64,000 nt of DNA from Belliella aquatica (lineage in GTDB: Bacteria > Bacteroidota > Bacteroidia > Cytophagales > Cyclobacteriaceae), in NCBI RefSeq assembly GCF_014637795.1, contig NZ_BMFD01000005.1, positions 310,001 through 374,000 on the forward strand, in the 5' to 3' direction. The notes beneath the pieces were generated by a model, which was not told the DNA's origin, did not search any database, and saw nothing but the letters and a program-made list of their open reading frames with translations. Positions within the stretch are counted from its first letter, which is position 1. Each line of letters starts with the position of its first letter. The translations under genes and the position numbers were made by a program. This document shows, one piece after another, positions 56,297 to 64,000 of the stretch.

Positions 56297-59200
56297 TTAA
56301 AATGTCATTGTTAGTCCTAAATTAATTCGTCGTACCATTGGGTATCCACCTTCAAAAGAAGCCCCTACACCAAAATTCGACTCTCTGTCATCTGGCATCT
56401 TACTCCATACCAAAAGATTATTTCCATTAAGAAAGACTCTCATTCCTCCAAGCCCAATTTTGCTAGCTTGCTCAGGTCTTAAAGTATATGCTAATTCAGC
56501 ATTTTTGATTCTGAGATATGACCCATCATAAAGGTATCTTGTACCATAATAGTATGACACAGGCGTCAGCCAAACTGGTAGAGGAGTGCCTGCTTCAGGA
56601 TTGTCTTTTGACCAATATGTGCCCTCTTCATAAACTAGGTTTCTTTGTCCGTCAAGGTTAGTAAATGGAACATCTCTTGTAACATTATTTACACCGTAGA
56701 GCTGCACAAAAAATGAAATCCCTTTCCACTCCATCCCAACATTTAAATTGTATGTGTTCTGTGGAACTCCAGAGAATCCATAAGGCGCACTATCAAAAGC
56801 GTCTATTACTCCGTCTCCATTAAAATCAGCGATGTGATATCCTCCTGGTAACTTACTCCCATTATTAGTATTGTGCGGAGTGCTACCATATAATTCATCC
56901 CATGTATTAAAATAACCGAGATCTAAGTGAGATCTATATTGCCCTAATTGGTATCCAGCTTGTTTTTGATAGTCAACCAAAAACTCAGGATCATCTCTAT
57001 TGATAACAACATCTACAGCTCGTGTGACTGCCACATCTGCCCAAAGTCTAATTCCATTTCTTAAGACTCTATTGAAGCCTAATTCCACTTCATAACCTGT
57101 TGTCGTTACTCTACCCAAGTTTGCTGCTGGGGCATTGGCACCAAAATAACTTGGAATAGACCTGTCGCCAGCCATGAGGATATCAACCCTATCATCTTTG
57201 AATATATCAAAACTACCATCAAGCATTCCGTCAAAAAGACTGAATTCAGTTTTCAAATTATACTTATAAACTGTTTCCCATCTTACACTTGGATTTCCAA
57301 TCACTTGCTCTCTGTACCAGGTATAGGGACTATTTCCATCTCTCCATCCTATAGTATTGAGTCGAGAATTTCCACCAAAGGCCCACTGATTCATATACAA
57401 GAACCTACTTCCAATATTATCATCACCTACTTGTCCATATGATGCAGTCACTTTCAAGAAATCTATAGCTGAAATCTGCTTCATGAAGTTTTCCTCCGAT
57501 ACCACCCATCCTAAGCCACCAGACGAGAAAAATGCAAACCTGTAATCGACACCAAACTTCTCAGATCCGTTGTAGGCTCCATTATACTCTACTAGGTATT
57601 TTCTCTTGTAATCATATACAGTTCTGAAAACCCAGTCTTCTCTGTAACTCGGGATGATATTTCCAATTGCATCCTCTTGCCTACTGAATAAGCCCATCAA
57701 ATTAATATTGTGATCATCATTGATGGTTTTGATGTAATTCAATTGACCTTGATAAAACATTCTTCTTTGTGCACCTTGAACATTTCCTCCTTGCGTAGTC
57801 CATGCTATCGGCTGAAAGAAATCAAAGTTGCTATTGTCAAAGTTGTTTTTGAAGTTTTGCCTTCCAGTCACTGGGTCAATCCAAATTTGCTCAGTATCAT
57901 TGAAAAGATCATTCACTCCTCTACCTACCTCTCTGAAAGTATTATCAACTGCCATCGTTGCTCTAAAAGAAAGACCTTCAGTAATCATCTTCAAATCTTG
58001 CTCAAGTACTAAATTTGTAGACAAACTAGTTGTCGTAATGTTTTCTACACCCCCGATTGCCAAGACTCTTGCTGAATTGATCGCACCATAATCATCTAAT
58101 GGATAATATCCCCACAAGCCATTGGAATATCTTGGGACAAATGCATCAGGTGGATTTCTGTATGCTGCTCTCCAAAAATTCGCATCGTCTCCTCCTTGCC
58201 AAGGTGTTTTCCTAACACCATAAATACCACCTAAATTGATTTTCAATTGTGTAGTAGATGTAAGTTGGAAATCTAAGTTATTTCTAAAGTTCAACCTGTT
58301 GTAGTTGTAACCAGGCTGATATCCTCTGTCATTTTCTATTTGCTTGAACAAATCACCTTCATTCTGAAAATCGAAGGCAGCAAAGTACTTTGTTAGCTTA
58401 GTACCTCCACTGATCGAGACATTGGCATTATACGCCATTGCATAATCTTTGAAAAGGTATTCTTGCCAATCAATATTTGGATACCTTTCTGATTCGGCAA
58501 GGTTGGCAGGGTTTCTGTATTTATCTCTGATTCCTTCAGGAATTATCTGCGACCAAGCTTGAGGACTTACAGAAAGTTCTCTTTCGATTGCCTGATTTCT
58601 GATTCCAATAGCGTCATAGGCATCCATCTTACCTGGTAACTTAGAGGGAGCTTTCACAGTAGCATTCACCCTTGCTACAATTTCTGCTTTACCTTCTTTA
58701 CCTCTTTTGGTTGTCACGATGATCACACCATTTGCTCCTCTAGAACCAAAAACTGCCGTTGCGGAAGCATCCTTCAAAACCGAAATCGATTCTACTGAAC
58801 CAATGTCCATTTGATTAAAAAACTCTGGTCTTTCCACACCATCCACAAGGATAAGGGGAGAATTACCATTCCAACTGTTTTGGCCTCTAATAAAAATTTG
58901 AGGTGCTTCATCTCCAGGCATGCCCGAACTTGAGGTCGTTATCAAACCTGGAAGATTACCTGTCAAAGCAGCCCCCAAACTCGAAACGCCACCTGTTCTT
59001 TGTAATGTTTGACTATTTGTCTGTGAAACAGCTCCAATCAGCGTCTCTCTTCTCTGCTCACCATACCCGATGATTACAACTTCTTCCAAAGAAGTAGCGT
59101 CTTCATTTAAGACAACATTATAGACAGTTCTACTTTGACTAATTAAAACCTCAGAAGATTTGAAACCAATAAAGCTGAAAATCAAAACTTCTCCAGGCTC

Positions 59201-59701
59201 TGCATTCAAAGAAAATTTACCATCTAAATCAGTGGCAACACCTCTTGTAGTTCCTTTCACGAGTACTGTGACCCCAGGAATTGGTAAACCATCTCTTCCG
59301 TCGGTTACCACACCTGTAATCTGAGCATATGCATCATCAGAAGTCGATGTTGCTGTAGATTGGAGTGCAGACTTATTTGAAGGATTGGTATTGAATAGAA
59401 ATTTATTTTCTGCAGCCAACTGTTCAATGACAGTTTTAGAAATTGAATCATCTGATGTAGCTGATTTTTTCTTTTCTTCTTTTGCAGTTTTTGAATCACT
59501 CGCAATTTGAGTGATTGATAACTTAGGCTCCTGACTAAGTTCACCACTTGCTTTTGATGAATTTTGAAATTCATCTTCGCTCATTACTCTGGAATCTCTG
59601 GCATGAGCCGATGAAACAGAACTTAATACTAGCTGTGCCATCAGAACATACGTTACGCTTCTTGATATTGAAAAGAATCGCCTTAGTAAATGTATATCCA
59701 T
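56297..59701 (-). CDS. xusA: SusC/RagA-family TonB-dependent transporter (XusA-like)
   Basis: 1134 residues, first gene of the uptake operon. Signal sequence at about 1-35 (YVLMAQLVLSSVSSAHA). Residues about 36-125 are an unusual Ser/Lys/Glu-rich low-complexity extension. Then the carboxypeptidase-regulatory domain (about 127-205, ITGVVTDGRDGLPIPGVTV), a TonB box EEVVIIGYG, plug with LILVDGVERPEF and GSRGANGVIIVTTKRG, and the barrel ending LTMTF. The extension sits where some SusC proteins carry an STN domain, but I see no clear STN. The 1.1-kb upstream region has repeats and candidate -7 boxes. Confidence 0.93.
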   Translation of the reverse strand: MDIHLLRRFFSISRSVTYVLMAQLVLSSVSSAHARDSRVMSEDEFQNSSKASGELSQEPKLSITQIASDSKTAKEEKKKSATSDDSISKTVIEQLAAENKFLFNTNPSNKSALQSTATSTSDDAYAQITGVVTDGRDGLPIPGVTVLVKGTTRGVATDLDGKFSLNAEPGEVLIFSFIGFKSSEVLISQSRTVYNVVLNEDATSLEEVVIIGYGEQRRETLIGAVSQTNSQTLQRTGGVSSLGAALTGNLPGLITTSSSGMPGDEAPQIFIRGQNSWNGNSPLILVDGVERPEFFNQMDIGSVESISVLKDASATAVFGSRGANGVIIVTTKRGKEGKAEIVARVNATVKAPSKLPGKMDAYDAIGIRNQAIERELSVSPQAWSQIIPEGIRDKYRNPANLAESERYPNIDWQEYLFKDYAMAYNANVSISGGTKLTKYFAAFDFQNEGDLFKQIENDRGYQPGYNYNRLNFRNNLDFQLTSTTQLKINLGGIYGVRKTPWQGGDDANFWRAAYRNPPDAFVPRYSNGLWGYYPLDDYGAINSARVLAIGGVENITTTSLSTNLVLEQDLKMITEGLSFRATMAVDNTFREVGRGVNDLFNDTEQIWIDPVTGRQNFKNNFDNSNFDFFQPIAWTTQGGNVQGAQRRMFYQGQLNYIKTINDDHNINLMGLFSRQEDAIGNIIPSYREDWVFRTVYDYKRKYLVEYNGAYNGSEKFGVDYRFAFFSSGGLGWVVSEENFMKQISAIDFLKVTASYGQVGDDNIGSRFLYMNQWAFGGNSRLNTIGWRDGNSPYTWYREQVIGNPSVRWETVYKYNLKTEFSLFDGMLDGSFDIFKDDRVDILMAGDRSIPSYFGANAPAANLGRVTTTGYEVELGFNRVLRNGIRLWADVAVTRAVDVVINRDDPEFLVDYQKQAGYQLGQYRSHLDLGYFNTWDELYGSTPHNTNNGSKLPGGYHIADFNGDGVIDAFDSAPYGFSGVPQNTYNLNVGMEWKGISFFVQLYGVNNVTRDVPFTNLDGQRNLVYEEGTYWSKDNPEAGTPLPVWLTPVSYYYGTRYLYDGSYLRIKNAELAYTLRPEQASKIGLGGMRVFLNGNNLLVWSKMPDDRESNFGVGASFEGGYPMVRRINLGLTMTF

Positions 59702-60151
59702 ATAATTTTTGATGATAATATTTTAAGGTTTGAAAGATTAAGGTTGGCGTTTTATTCAACAAATGAAGTATCGCCTTATCAGAAGTATCCCTCCTGAGGA
59801 ATTTATCTAACTCGTATTTATTTTGTTATTCATTATTGCTTTAGGTTTTGGGTTATGTTTTTAATTAAAATTCACTTCTCTTCATAAGTGGATTGTGCGT
59901 TCTTCAACAAATACAATGAAGTAGAGAGAAATAACATCGATATCTTGTACTCTCAAATTGGAATATTTATTCCGACCTGAATAGTATGGAATAGCTGAGT
60001 AAGAAATTTGGAGGACAACTAATACAAAAGCTTTTTAAAATCCCCACTTTAAAATCCAGTGATATTTCTCCAAAGGGAGGAGCTTTTATAGAAAAGAAAG
60101 GAATAATAAGTGATGACATTTTACTTTGGGTTTTGTTGAAATTAACTTAAT

Positions 60152-60159
60152 CAAATATA
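60152..60159 (-). promoter_or_regulatory. Candidate -7 box for xusA
   Basis: CAAATATA on the plus strand reads TATATTTG on the minus strand, matching TAnnTTTG. It would give a 5' leader of about 440 nt. The -33 element is not evident, so the call is tentative. Confidence 0.3.
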
Positions 60160-60219
60160 GAAAGTGAGGATGATAAAAAGAATTCTTTAAATAATATACA
60201 AACTATTGATTTTCAATTA

Positions 60220-60237
60220 CTTAAAATATTCATTGCG
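60220..60237. repeat. Direct repeat, copy 1 (xusA control region)
   Basis: CTTAAAATATTCATTGCG. A second copy with one extra A lies at 60442-60460. The word TATTGATTTTCA also occurs twice, at 60204-60215 (next to this copy) and 60339-60350. Confidence 0.5.
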
Positions 60238-60441
60238 TTTTAAAAAACCGCTAAAATTCAACAAAAAGGTTACTGAGGCCAAATCAGCAATGTTTTTGAA
60301 TATTTATGAAAAAAATAACCATTTCGCTTAAGTGAACTTATTGATTTTCAGTATTTTAACAATAAAAAAATATGTAAAATTTTTAATTTAATTTTTAAAT
60401 TTTTGTCCATCACAATTCAATTAAACCATGGATCTAGTATT

Positions 60442-60460
60442 CTTAAAAATATTCATTGCG
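60442..60460. repeat. Direct repeat, copy 2 (xusA control region)
   Basis: CTTAAAAATATTCATTGCG, identical to the copy at 60220-60237 except one inserted A. Starts are 222 bp apart. Both lie upstream of the nearer candidate xusA -7 box. Confidence 0.5.
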
Positions 60461-60802
60461 AGATTTAGTCATTTTCCAAAATTACCTCCTGTTTGTATGA
60501 ACCGACAGCTCAAAATATTTAATTATTGACATAAAAAATGATCAAAAACGCTTTTACATAAATCTGATTTAAAACAGTCTTGTACCAGTTTTAAAACGGG
60601 CTATCATGAAAATAATGTCATTGGTCTATTTAAGGAAATGTCTCAAAATTAAGGTTTTTCAGAGTCATTTTAAGTGTTAAAATTGCATAGATGTATAGCT
60701 TACAAATTCATCTTTATGAAGTATGATCATGCTTTCGGCTTCAGGAAATAAAAAAAATTCTCCTTGAAATAGGAATGAATAAAACCTCTGAAATCTAAAA
60801 AT

Positions 60803-62755
60803 CTATTTTAACTCAATTTCAAATGGAGATGCAGGTAATCCTGCTGAATTGATCAGATTAGCTGATTTTGGATTATTTGCCCAGGCGTATCGAAGTTTAC
60901 CCGGAGTATCAAAACCCTGCAAATCTATGATTACTTTGTGCTCTTTAATTATTGCAGGTATCCATTGAAATTCCCCACCTTCTTTCGCTATCGCAAAACC
61001 ACTCAGCGATTCGCTATCAGAAGTAGACAAACCTTTTCCTGTTTCTTTAAAAGTTAGGAAAAGCTTTCCTTTCTGGACTTTTGCTTTTTCAAAAAGTGGA
61101 CCTGAAAAAGGTCCTATCTTTTCTCCATATACCAATTTTTGTGCTTGTAATGCTAATCTGTCCCCAACACTTTTCTTATCTAAGGGATGAATATCATTTG
61201 CTTCTCCCACATCAATGGTTATTGCCATTCCTGTGTTTGAAATCTCAAGTGACTTCCGTTGCGTTTCTCTCATCTCTGCCCATCCACTCTCCTGGGGTTC
61301 TGAAGAGACTTCCATGAAGTTTGGCAACTGAACATACAAAAATGGTAGTTTTGGTCTCTTCCATTCGTCCCTCCAACCTTCTATCAGAGCTGCAAATTGC
61401 TTTGCATAAACCTTTGCTTCAACAACATTAGATTCACCTTGATACCAAAGTATGCCTTTGATTTGAAAATTATGAAGAGGTGCAATCATAGCATTATACA
61501 AACCCATAGGTTTAAATCGAATGGAAGTCTGACTAGGCGCTTCAGGCATTTTTGCTCCTATTTTGTATTCCCATCTATTATTCAGGTCAATAATCTGATC
61601 CCCAATTTCTAGTTGGTAAGGTTTTTCTGTAATAAAACCACCTGGTCCTCTTTCACTTACAATTCTTAGGGTAAGAATATTCTTTCCCATTTTCAAAACA
61701 CCAGCTGGGACATTATACCTTCTAGGTGGGTATCTGTAGCCAGTATTACCTACCGACACTCCATTGAGGTATGCTTCATCACTATCTACAAGCGTTCCCA
61801 AAAGTAACTTTACGTTTGTATAATCAGCAGGATCAAAGTCCAAATGTATTTCTTTCCGAAACCAATAAACACCATTTACAGGTCGAGAATTTTCCAAAGG
61901 TAAAAGATCCAAGCTATTCATTTCCTCCCAATCATTAGGCTGAAATTCCGGTGAAAACCAAGGTGAATCAAGATTAGTAAGACCAAGATCCTTTGATAAT
62001 AGTTCTTGTCTCCACTGATTGATCTTATCACGATCAGTTTTTTCAATTTTCTCGATTACACCTGGCTTTTGAAAATATAAGACCTCTTCATAGTCTTTAG
62101 GAAATTGCTTTAAGTCTTCTTCTCTCAGCCATGACTGAATAGGTGAACCACCAACACTAGCGTTAATCATTCCTACAGGAACAGAATATTTTCCATTGAT
62201 GTTTTTAGCAAAAAAATAGGCAACTGCCGCATAAGATCTAATATTTTCCTCATTCAGCTCTTTCCATTTTCCTCCTTTCAAATCAGACTTGACTTCAGTA
62301 AAAGTATAATCGTCGGGAACATCAAAATATCTGATTTGGGGTTTATTTACGCTAATAAATTCTTCTGGAAACATAGGTTCTACTCTTTCCATTGTCGTTT
62401 CCATATTAGATTGACCGGAGCAAAGCCAAACGTCTCCTATCCAAATATCTTTAACTTCTACTGTTTCATCACTAGTAGATATTTTCATTAAAAAAGGCCC
62501 GCCTGCTTCCATTGAAGGTAAGATCAATTCCCAGGTACCATCTTCATTGATTTTTTTGGCAAGGTTAATTCCATTAAAGTCGATTTTGATAATTTTATTC
62601 GCATCGCCCCATCCCCAAATAGAAATAGGAACATTTCGCTGTAAAACCATACCATCACTGATCAATACAGGAAGTCTAATTTCGGCTAAACACTCCTTTC
62701 CCAACCCTAAGATTAGGATAAAAATCATCAAGAAAAATTGTCGTAACAGGATCAT
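60803..62755 (-). CDS. SASA-family O-acetylesterase with inserted sugar-binding domain
   Basis: 650 residues, signal peptide ending CLAE (about 1-24). Three parts: an N-terminal beta domain (about 27-100), the SGNH catalytic domain split in two with SGQSNMET (113-120, nucleophile Ser116), LWYQGESN and NDIHPLDK with the Asp/His pair, and an inserted jelly-roll (about 300-400, GVYWFRKEI ... GKNILTLRIVS) similar to the GH2 sugar-binding domain. This is the sialate O-acetylesterase architecture, but in a xylan locus an acetyl xylan esterase role is more likely. It diverges from the GH43 at 63180 and shares operators D and E. Confidence 0.87.
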   Translation of the reverse strand: MILLRQFFLMIFILILGLGKECLAEIRLPVLISDGMVLQRNVPISIWGWGDANKIIKIDFNGINLAKKINEDGTWELILPSMEAGGPFLMKISTSDETVEVKDIWIGDVWLCSGQSNMETTMERVEPMFPEEFISVNKPQIRYFDVPDDYTFTEVKSDLKGGKWKELNEENIRSYAAVAYFFAKNINGKYSVPVGMINASVGGSPIQSWLREEDLKQFPKDYEEVLYFQKPGVIEKIEKTDRDKINQWRQELLSKDLGLTNLDSPWFSPEFQPNDWEEMNSLDLLPLENSRPVNGVYWFRKEIHLDFDPADYTNVKLLLGTLVDSDEAYLNGVSVGNTGYRYPPRRYNVPAGVLKMGKNILTLRIVSERGPGGFITEKPYQLEIGDQIIDLNNRWEYKIGAKMPEAPSQTSIRFKPMGLYNAMIAPLHNFQIKGILWYQGESNVVEAKVYAKQFAALIEGWRDEWKRPKLPFLYVQLPNFMEVSSEPQESGWAEMRETQRKSLEISNTGMAITIDVGEANDIHPLDKKSVGDRLALQAQKLVYGEKIGPFSGPLFEKAKVQKGKLFLTFKETGKGLSTSDSESLSGFAIAKEGGEFQWIPAIIKEHKVIIDLQGFDTPGKLRYAWANNPKSANLINSAGLPASPFEIELK

Positions 62756-62853
62756 TTTGGGTCAATTGTAAATATAAATCAATTAAAAGATTAACTCTAA
62801 AGATCAATCAATTGCTTAACATTACGATAAACTTGATAAAAATAAATCAAGAA

Positions 62854-62867
62854 TGCAACCGATTTCA
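62854..62867. promoter_or_regulatory. LacI-type operator, site D
   Basis: TGCAACCGATTTCA, identical to site B at 14489-14502 some 48 kb away. It lies 98 bp upstream of the esterase start. Confidence 0.6.
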
Positions 62868-63066
62868 TTATTTATTGAGATAAATTGGCAGTAATCGTAT
62901 TATTAGATGATAAGAATTAATATTTTCCTTTCTCTTAAATGTGAAAAATTCAATCGATACATCAAACAAATTCCTGACTATTCATGAAAAAAAGCTAGTT
63001 CTGATTCGTTGAAAAATTAATTCGAATTTAAAATTTCTTGAAGGCTAATTAAAAGTTTTATTTTTT

Positions 63067-63080
63067 TGAAATCGATTTCA
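63067..63080. promoter_or_regulatory. LacI-type operator, site E (perfect palindrome)
   Basis: TGAAATCGATTTCA is a perfect 14-bp palindrome centred on CG, 99 bp upstream of the GH43 start. Like site A it directly follows a T-rich TATTTTTTTG stretch that resembles a -7 box. Confidence 0.65.
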
Positions 63081-63179
63081 TTTAATTATTTATCATCACC
63101 ACCATTTTATAAATGTCAAAAATACACTAATTTTATGAAGTAATATTTCATGTACAGACAGTAAACCAAAATTAGCCAA

Positions 63180-64000
63180 ATGAAGTACTTTCAAATCATC
63201 AGTTTTGCATTAATACTAACTATTGCATGTTCCACTCCAATCTTTTCTCAAGAATACTCTTTTGATAATCCTATAGCAGAAAAGCGTGCAGACCCTTGGG
63301 TATATAAAGATACGGATGGCACATATTACCTCATCGCTACGGTTCCAGAATATGACAGAATTGTAATTAGAAAAGCCAAAACCATCAATGGTTTAAAGGA
63401 AGCTCAAGAAAAGGTAATATGGGTGAAGCACGACAAAGGTGTGATGGGACATCATATCTGGGCACCAGAGTTACATAAAATCGATGGAAAATGGTATGTT
63501 TATTTTGCAGCTGGAGAAGCTGAAGATATATGGAATATCAGAATGTGGGCTTTATCAAGCTCTTCTGCCGATCCTACAGAGAACAATTGGGTTGAAGAAG
63601 GGCAAGTGAAATCCAAAATAGATTCATTTTCTCTAGATGCAACAGTATTTGAACATAATGGTAAAAGATACATGATCTGGGCACAAAATGTCAGAGGTGG
63701 AGATCATGGAACCGCTCTTGTCATGTCTGAAATGCAAAATGCTACTACCTTAACTGGTCCTGAAATCATCCTCACAGAACCGGAATTTAACTGGGAAAGA
63801 GTGAAATATAATGTCAATGAAGGACCTGCGGTAATCAAAAGAAATGGGAAAATTTTTGTGACTTACTCTGCAAGTGCTACCAACGAAAATTATTGCCTTG
63901 GCTTATTGTGGATCGATGAAGATAAGGATGTCATGGATTTAGCAAATTGGAGTAAATCCCCAGGACCAGTATTTTACACAAATGAAGACTTGAAAAGATA
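63180..64000 (+). CDS. GH43 arabinofuranosidase-like protein (cut by window end)
   Basis: Open frame from ATG at 63180 to the window edge, 273 codons with no stop. A signal peptide (about 1-24, IFSQ) or lipobox around Cys17 (TIAC) is present. GH43 propeller with base Asp38 (KRADPWVY), the segment HHIWAPELHKIDGKWYVYFAA, FSLDATVF with the second Asp, and NEGPAV with the acid Glu. The pattern resembles GH43 subfamily 26 exo-arabinofuranosidases. The C-terminus lies outside the window. Preceded by operator E, so likely in the same regulon. Confidence 0.88.
   Translation, partial: MKYFQIISFALILTIACSTPIFSQEYSFDNPIAEKRADPWVYKDTDGTYYLIATVPEYDRIVIRKAKTINGLKEAQEKVIWVKHDKGVMGHHIWAPELHKIDGKWYVYFAAGEAEDIWNIRMWALSSSSADPTENNWVEEGQVKSKIDSFSLDATVFEHNGKRYMIWAQNVRGGDHGTALVMSEMQNATTLTGPEIILTEPEFNWERVKYNVNEGPAVIKRNGKIFVTYSASATNENYCLGLLWIDEDKDVMDLANWSKSPGPVFYTNEDLKR

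Larger units (their letters stand above)
59702..60802. other. Long control region upstream of xusA
   Basis: 1101 bp without a convincing gene, AT-rich. On the minus strand, matches to TAnnTTTG exist at 60152-60159 and 60644-60651; neither has a clear -33 TTTG. Two repeated words lie between them (see the repeat entries). No LacI-type operator like sites A-E was found, so the uptake operon may answer to another regulator. Confidence 0.5.
62756..63179. other. Divergent control region with two operators
   Basis: 424 bp between the esterase (minus) and the GH43 (plus). It contains operator sites D and E with centres 213 bp apart, compatible with looping, and otherwise only AT-rich DNA. Confidence 0.6.

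Noticed and set aside
60543-60556. Palindrome-like AAAAACGCTTTT before xusA
   Set aside because: Odd-centred A/T arms only; not related to the operator consensus.
60803-62755. Sialic acid metabolism from the sialate O-acetylesterase name
   Set aside because: No sialidase, lyase or epimerase is nearby; all neighbours are xylan genes, so an acetyl xylan esterase role fits better.

Overview
The window looks like a Bacteroidota chromosome, most likely a Cytophagales/Cyclobacteriaceae-type marine or freshwater polysaccharide degrader (inferred). The evidence is AT-rich DNA, paired SusC/SusD outer-membrane genes, lipoproteins with acidic residues after the lipidated Cys, -7 boxes of the Bacteroidota type TAnnTTTG, and little sign of Shine-Dalgarno sequences. 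No rRNA, tRNA, CRISPR array or intact insertion sequence was seen.

Layout. (1) 1-5.5 kb is a mixed flank: a DUF4236 membrane protein, a BamA-like barrel, an SDR-type D-mannonate oxidoreductase (uxuB), a pentapeptide-repeat protein, a DUF1801 protein and a carboxypeptidase-regulatory-domain protein. (2) 5.9-14.1 kb: a GH43 lipoprotein faces the minus-strand operon uxuA > GH115 > xylB > xylA, and a strong bidirectional terminator separates them. (3) 14.9-20.2 kb, plus strand: LacI-family regulator > GH67 alpha-glucuronidase > SDR > GH10 xylanase. (4) 20.3-23.9 kb: a 7TM-DISM membrane sensor fused to an IS1595-transposase-type zinc ribbon, then a hipBA toxin-antitoxin pair. (5) 24.1-46.0 kb, minus strand: a long enzyme array, in transcription order GH10, GH43, GH43-CBM6, GH95, CE6-type esterase, GH30_8, GH43, GH43, GH97, GH43-CBM6, GH10, Gfo/Idh/MocA, then after a terminator a DUF1593 protein and a CE1 esterase. 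(6) 46.3-59.7 kb, minus strand: the uptake operon xusA-xusB-xusC-xusD-xusE followed by a GH10-fold protein. (7) 60.8-64 kb: a SASA-type esterase diverges from a GH43 that runs off the window.

Together this is a very complete glucurono(arabino)xylan utilisation locus. GH10 and GH30_8 enzymes cut the backbone at or outside the cell surface. Esterases remove acetyl or feruloyl groups. Two XusAB/XusCD complexes import oligosaccharides. GH43, GH95 and GH97 enzymes strip arabinose, galactose and xylose decorations. GH67 and GH115 release (4-O-methyl)glucuronate. XylA/XylB feed xylose to the pentose phosphate pathway, and UxuB/UxuA take fructuronate to 2-keto-3-deoxygluconate. Glucuronate isomerase, KDG kinase/aldolase, an inner-membrane sugar transporter and a hybrid two-component regulator are not in the window.

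Most interesting points: (a) the membrane sensor carrying a transposon-derived DNA-binding domain; (b) the GH10 protein at the Xyn10C position of the xus operon has lost both catalytic glutamates (Glu to Gln and Glu to Gly) but keeps the fold and two inserted carbohydrate-binding modules, so it is probably a surface glycan-binding pseudoenzyme; (c) five copies of a 14-bp LacI-type operator (consensus TGMAAYCGATTTCA), all in intergenic regions, link three distant promoter regions of the locus.
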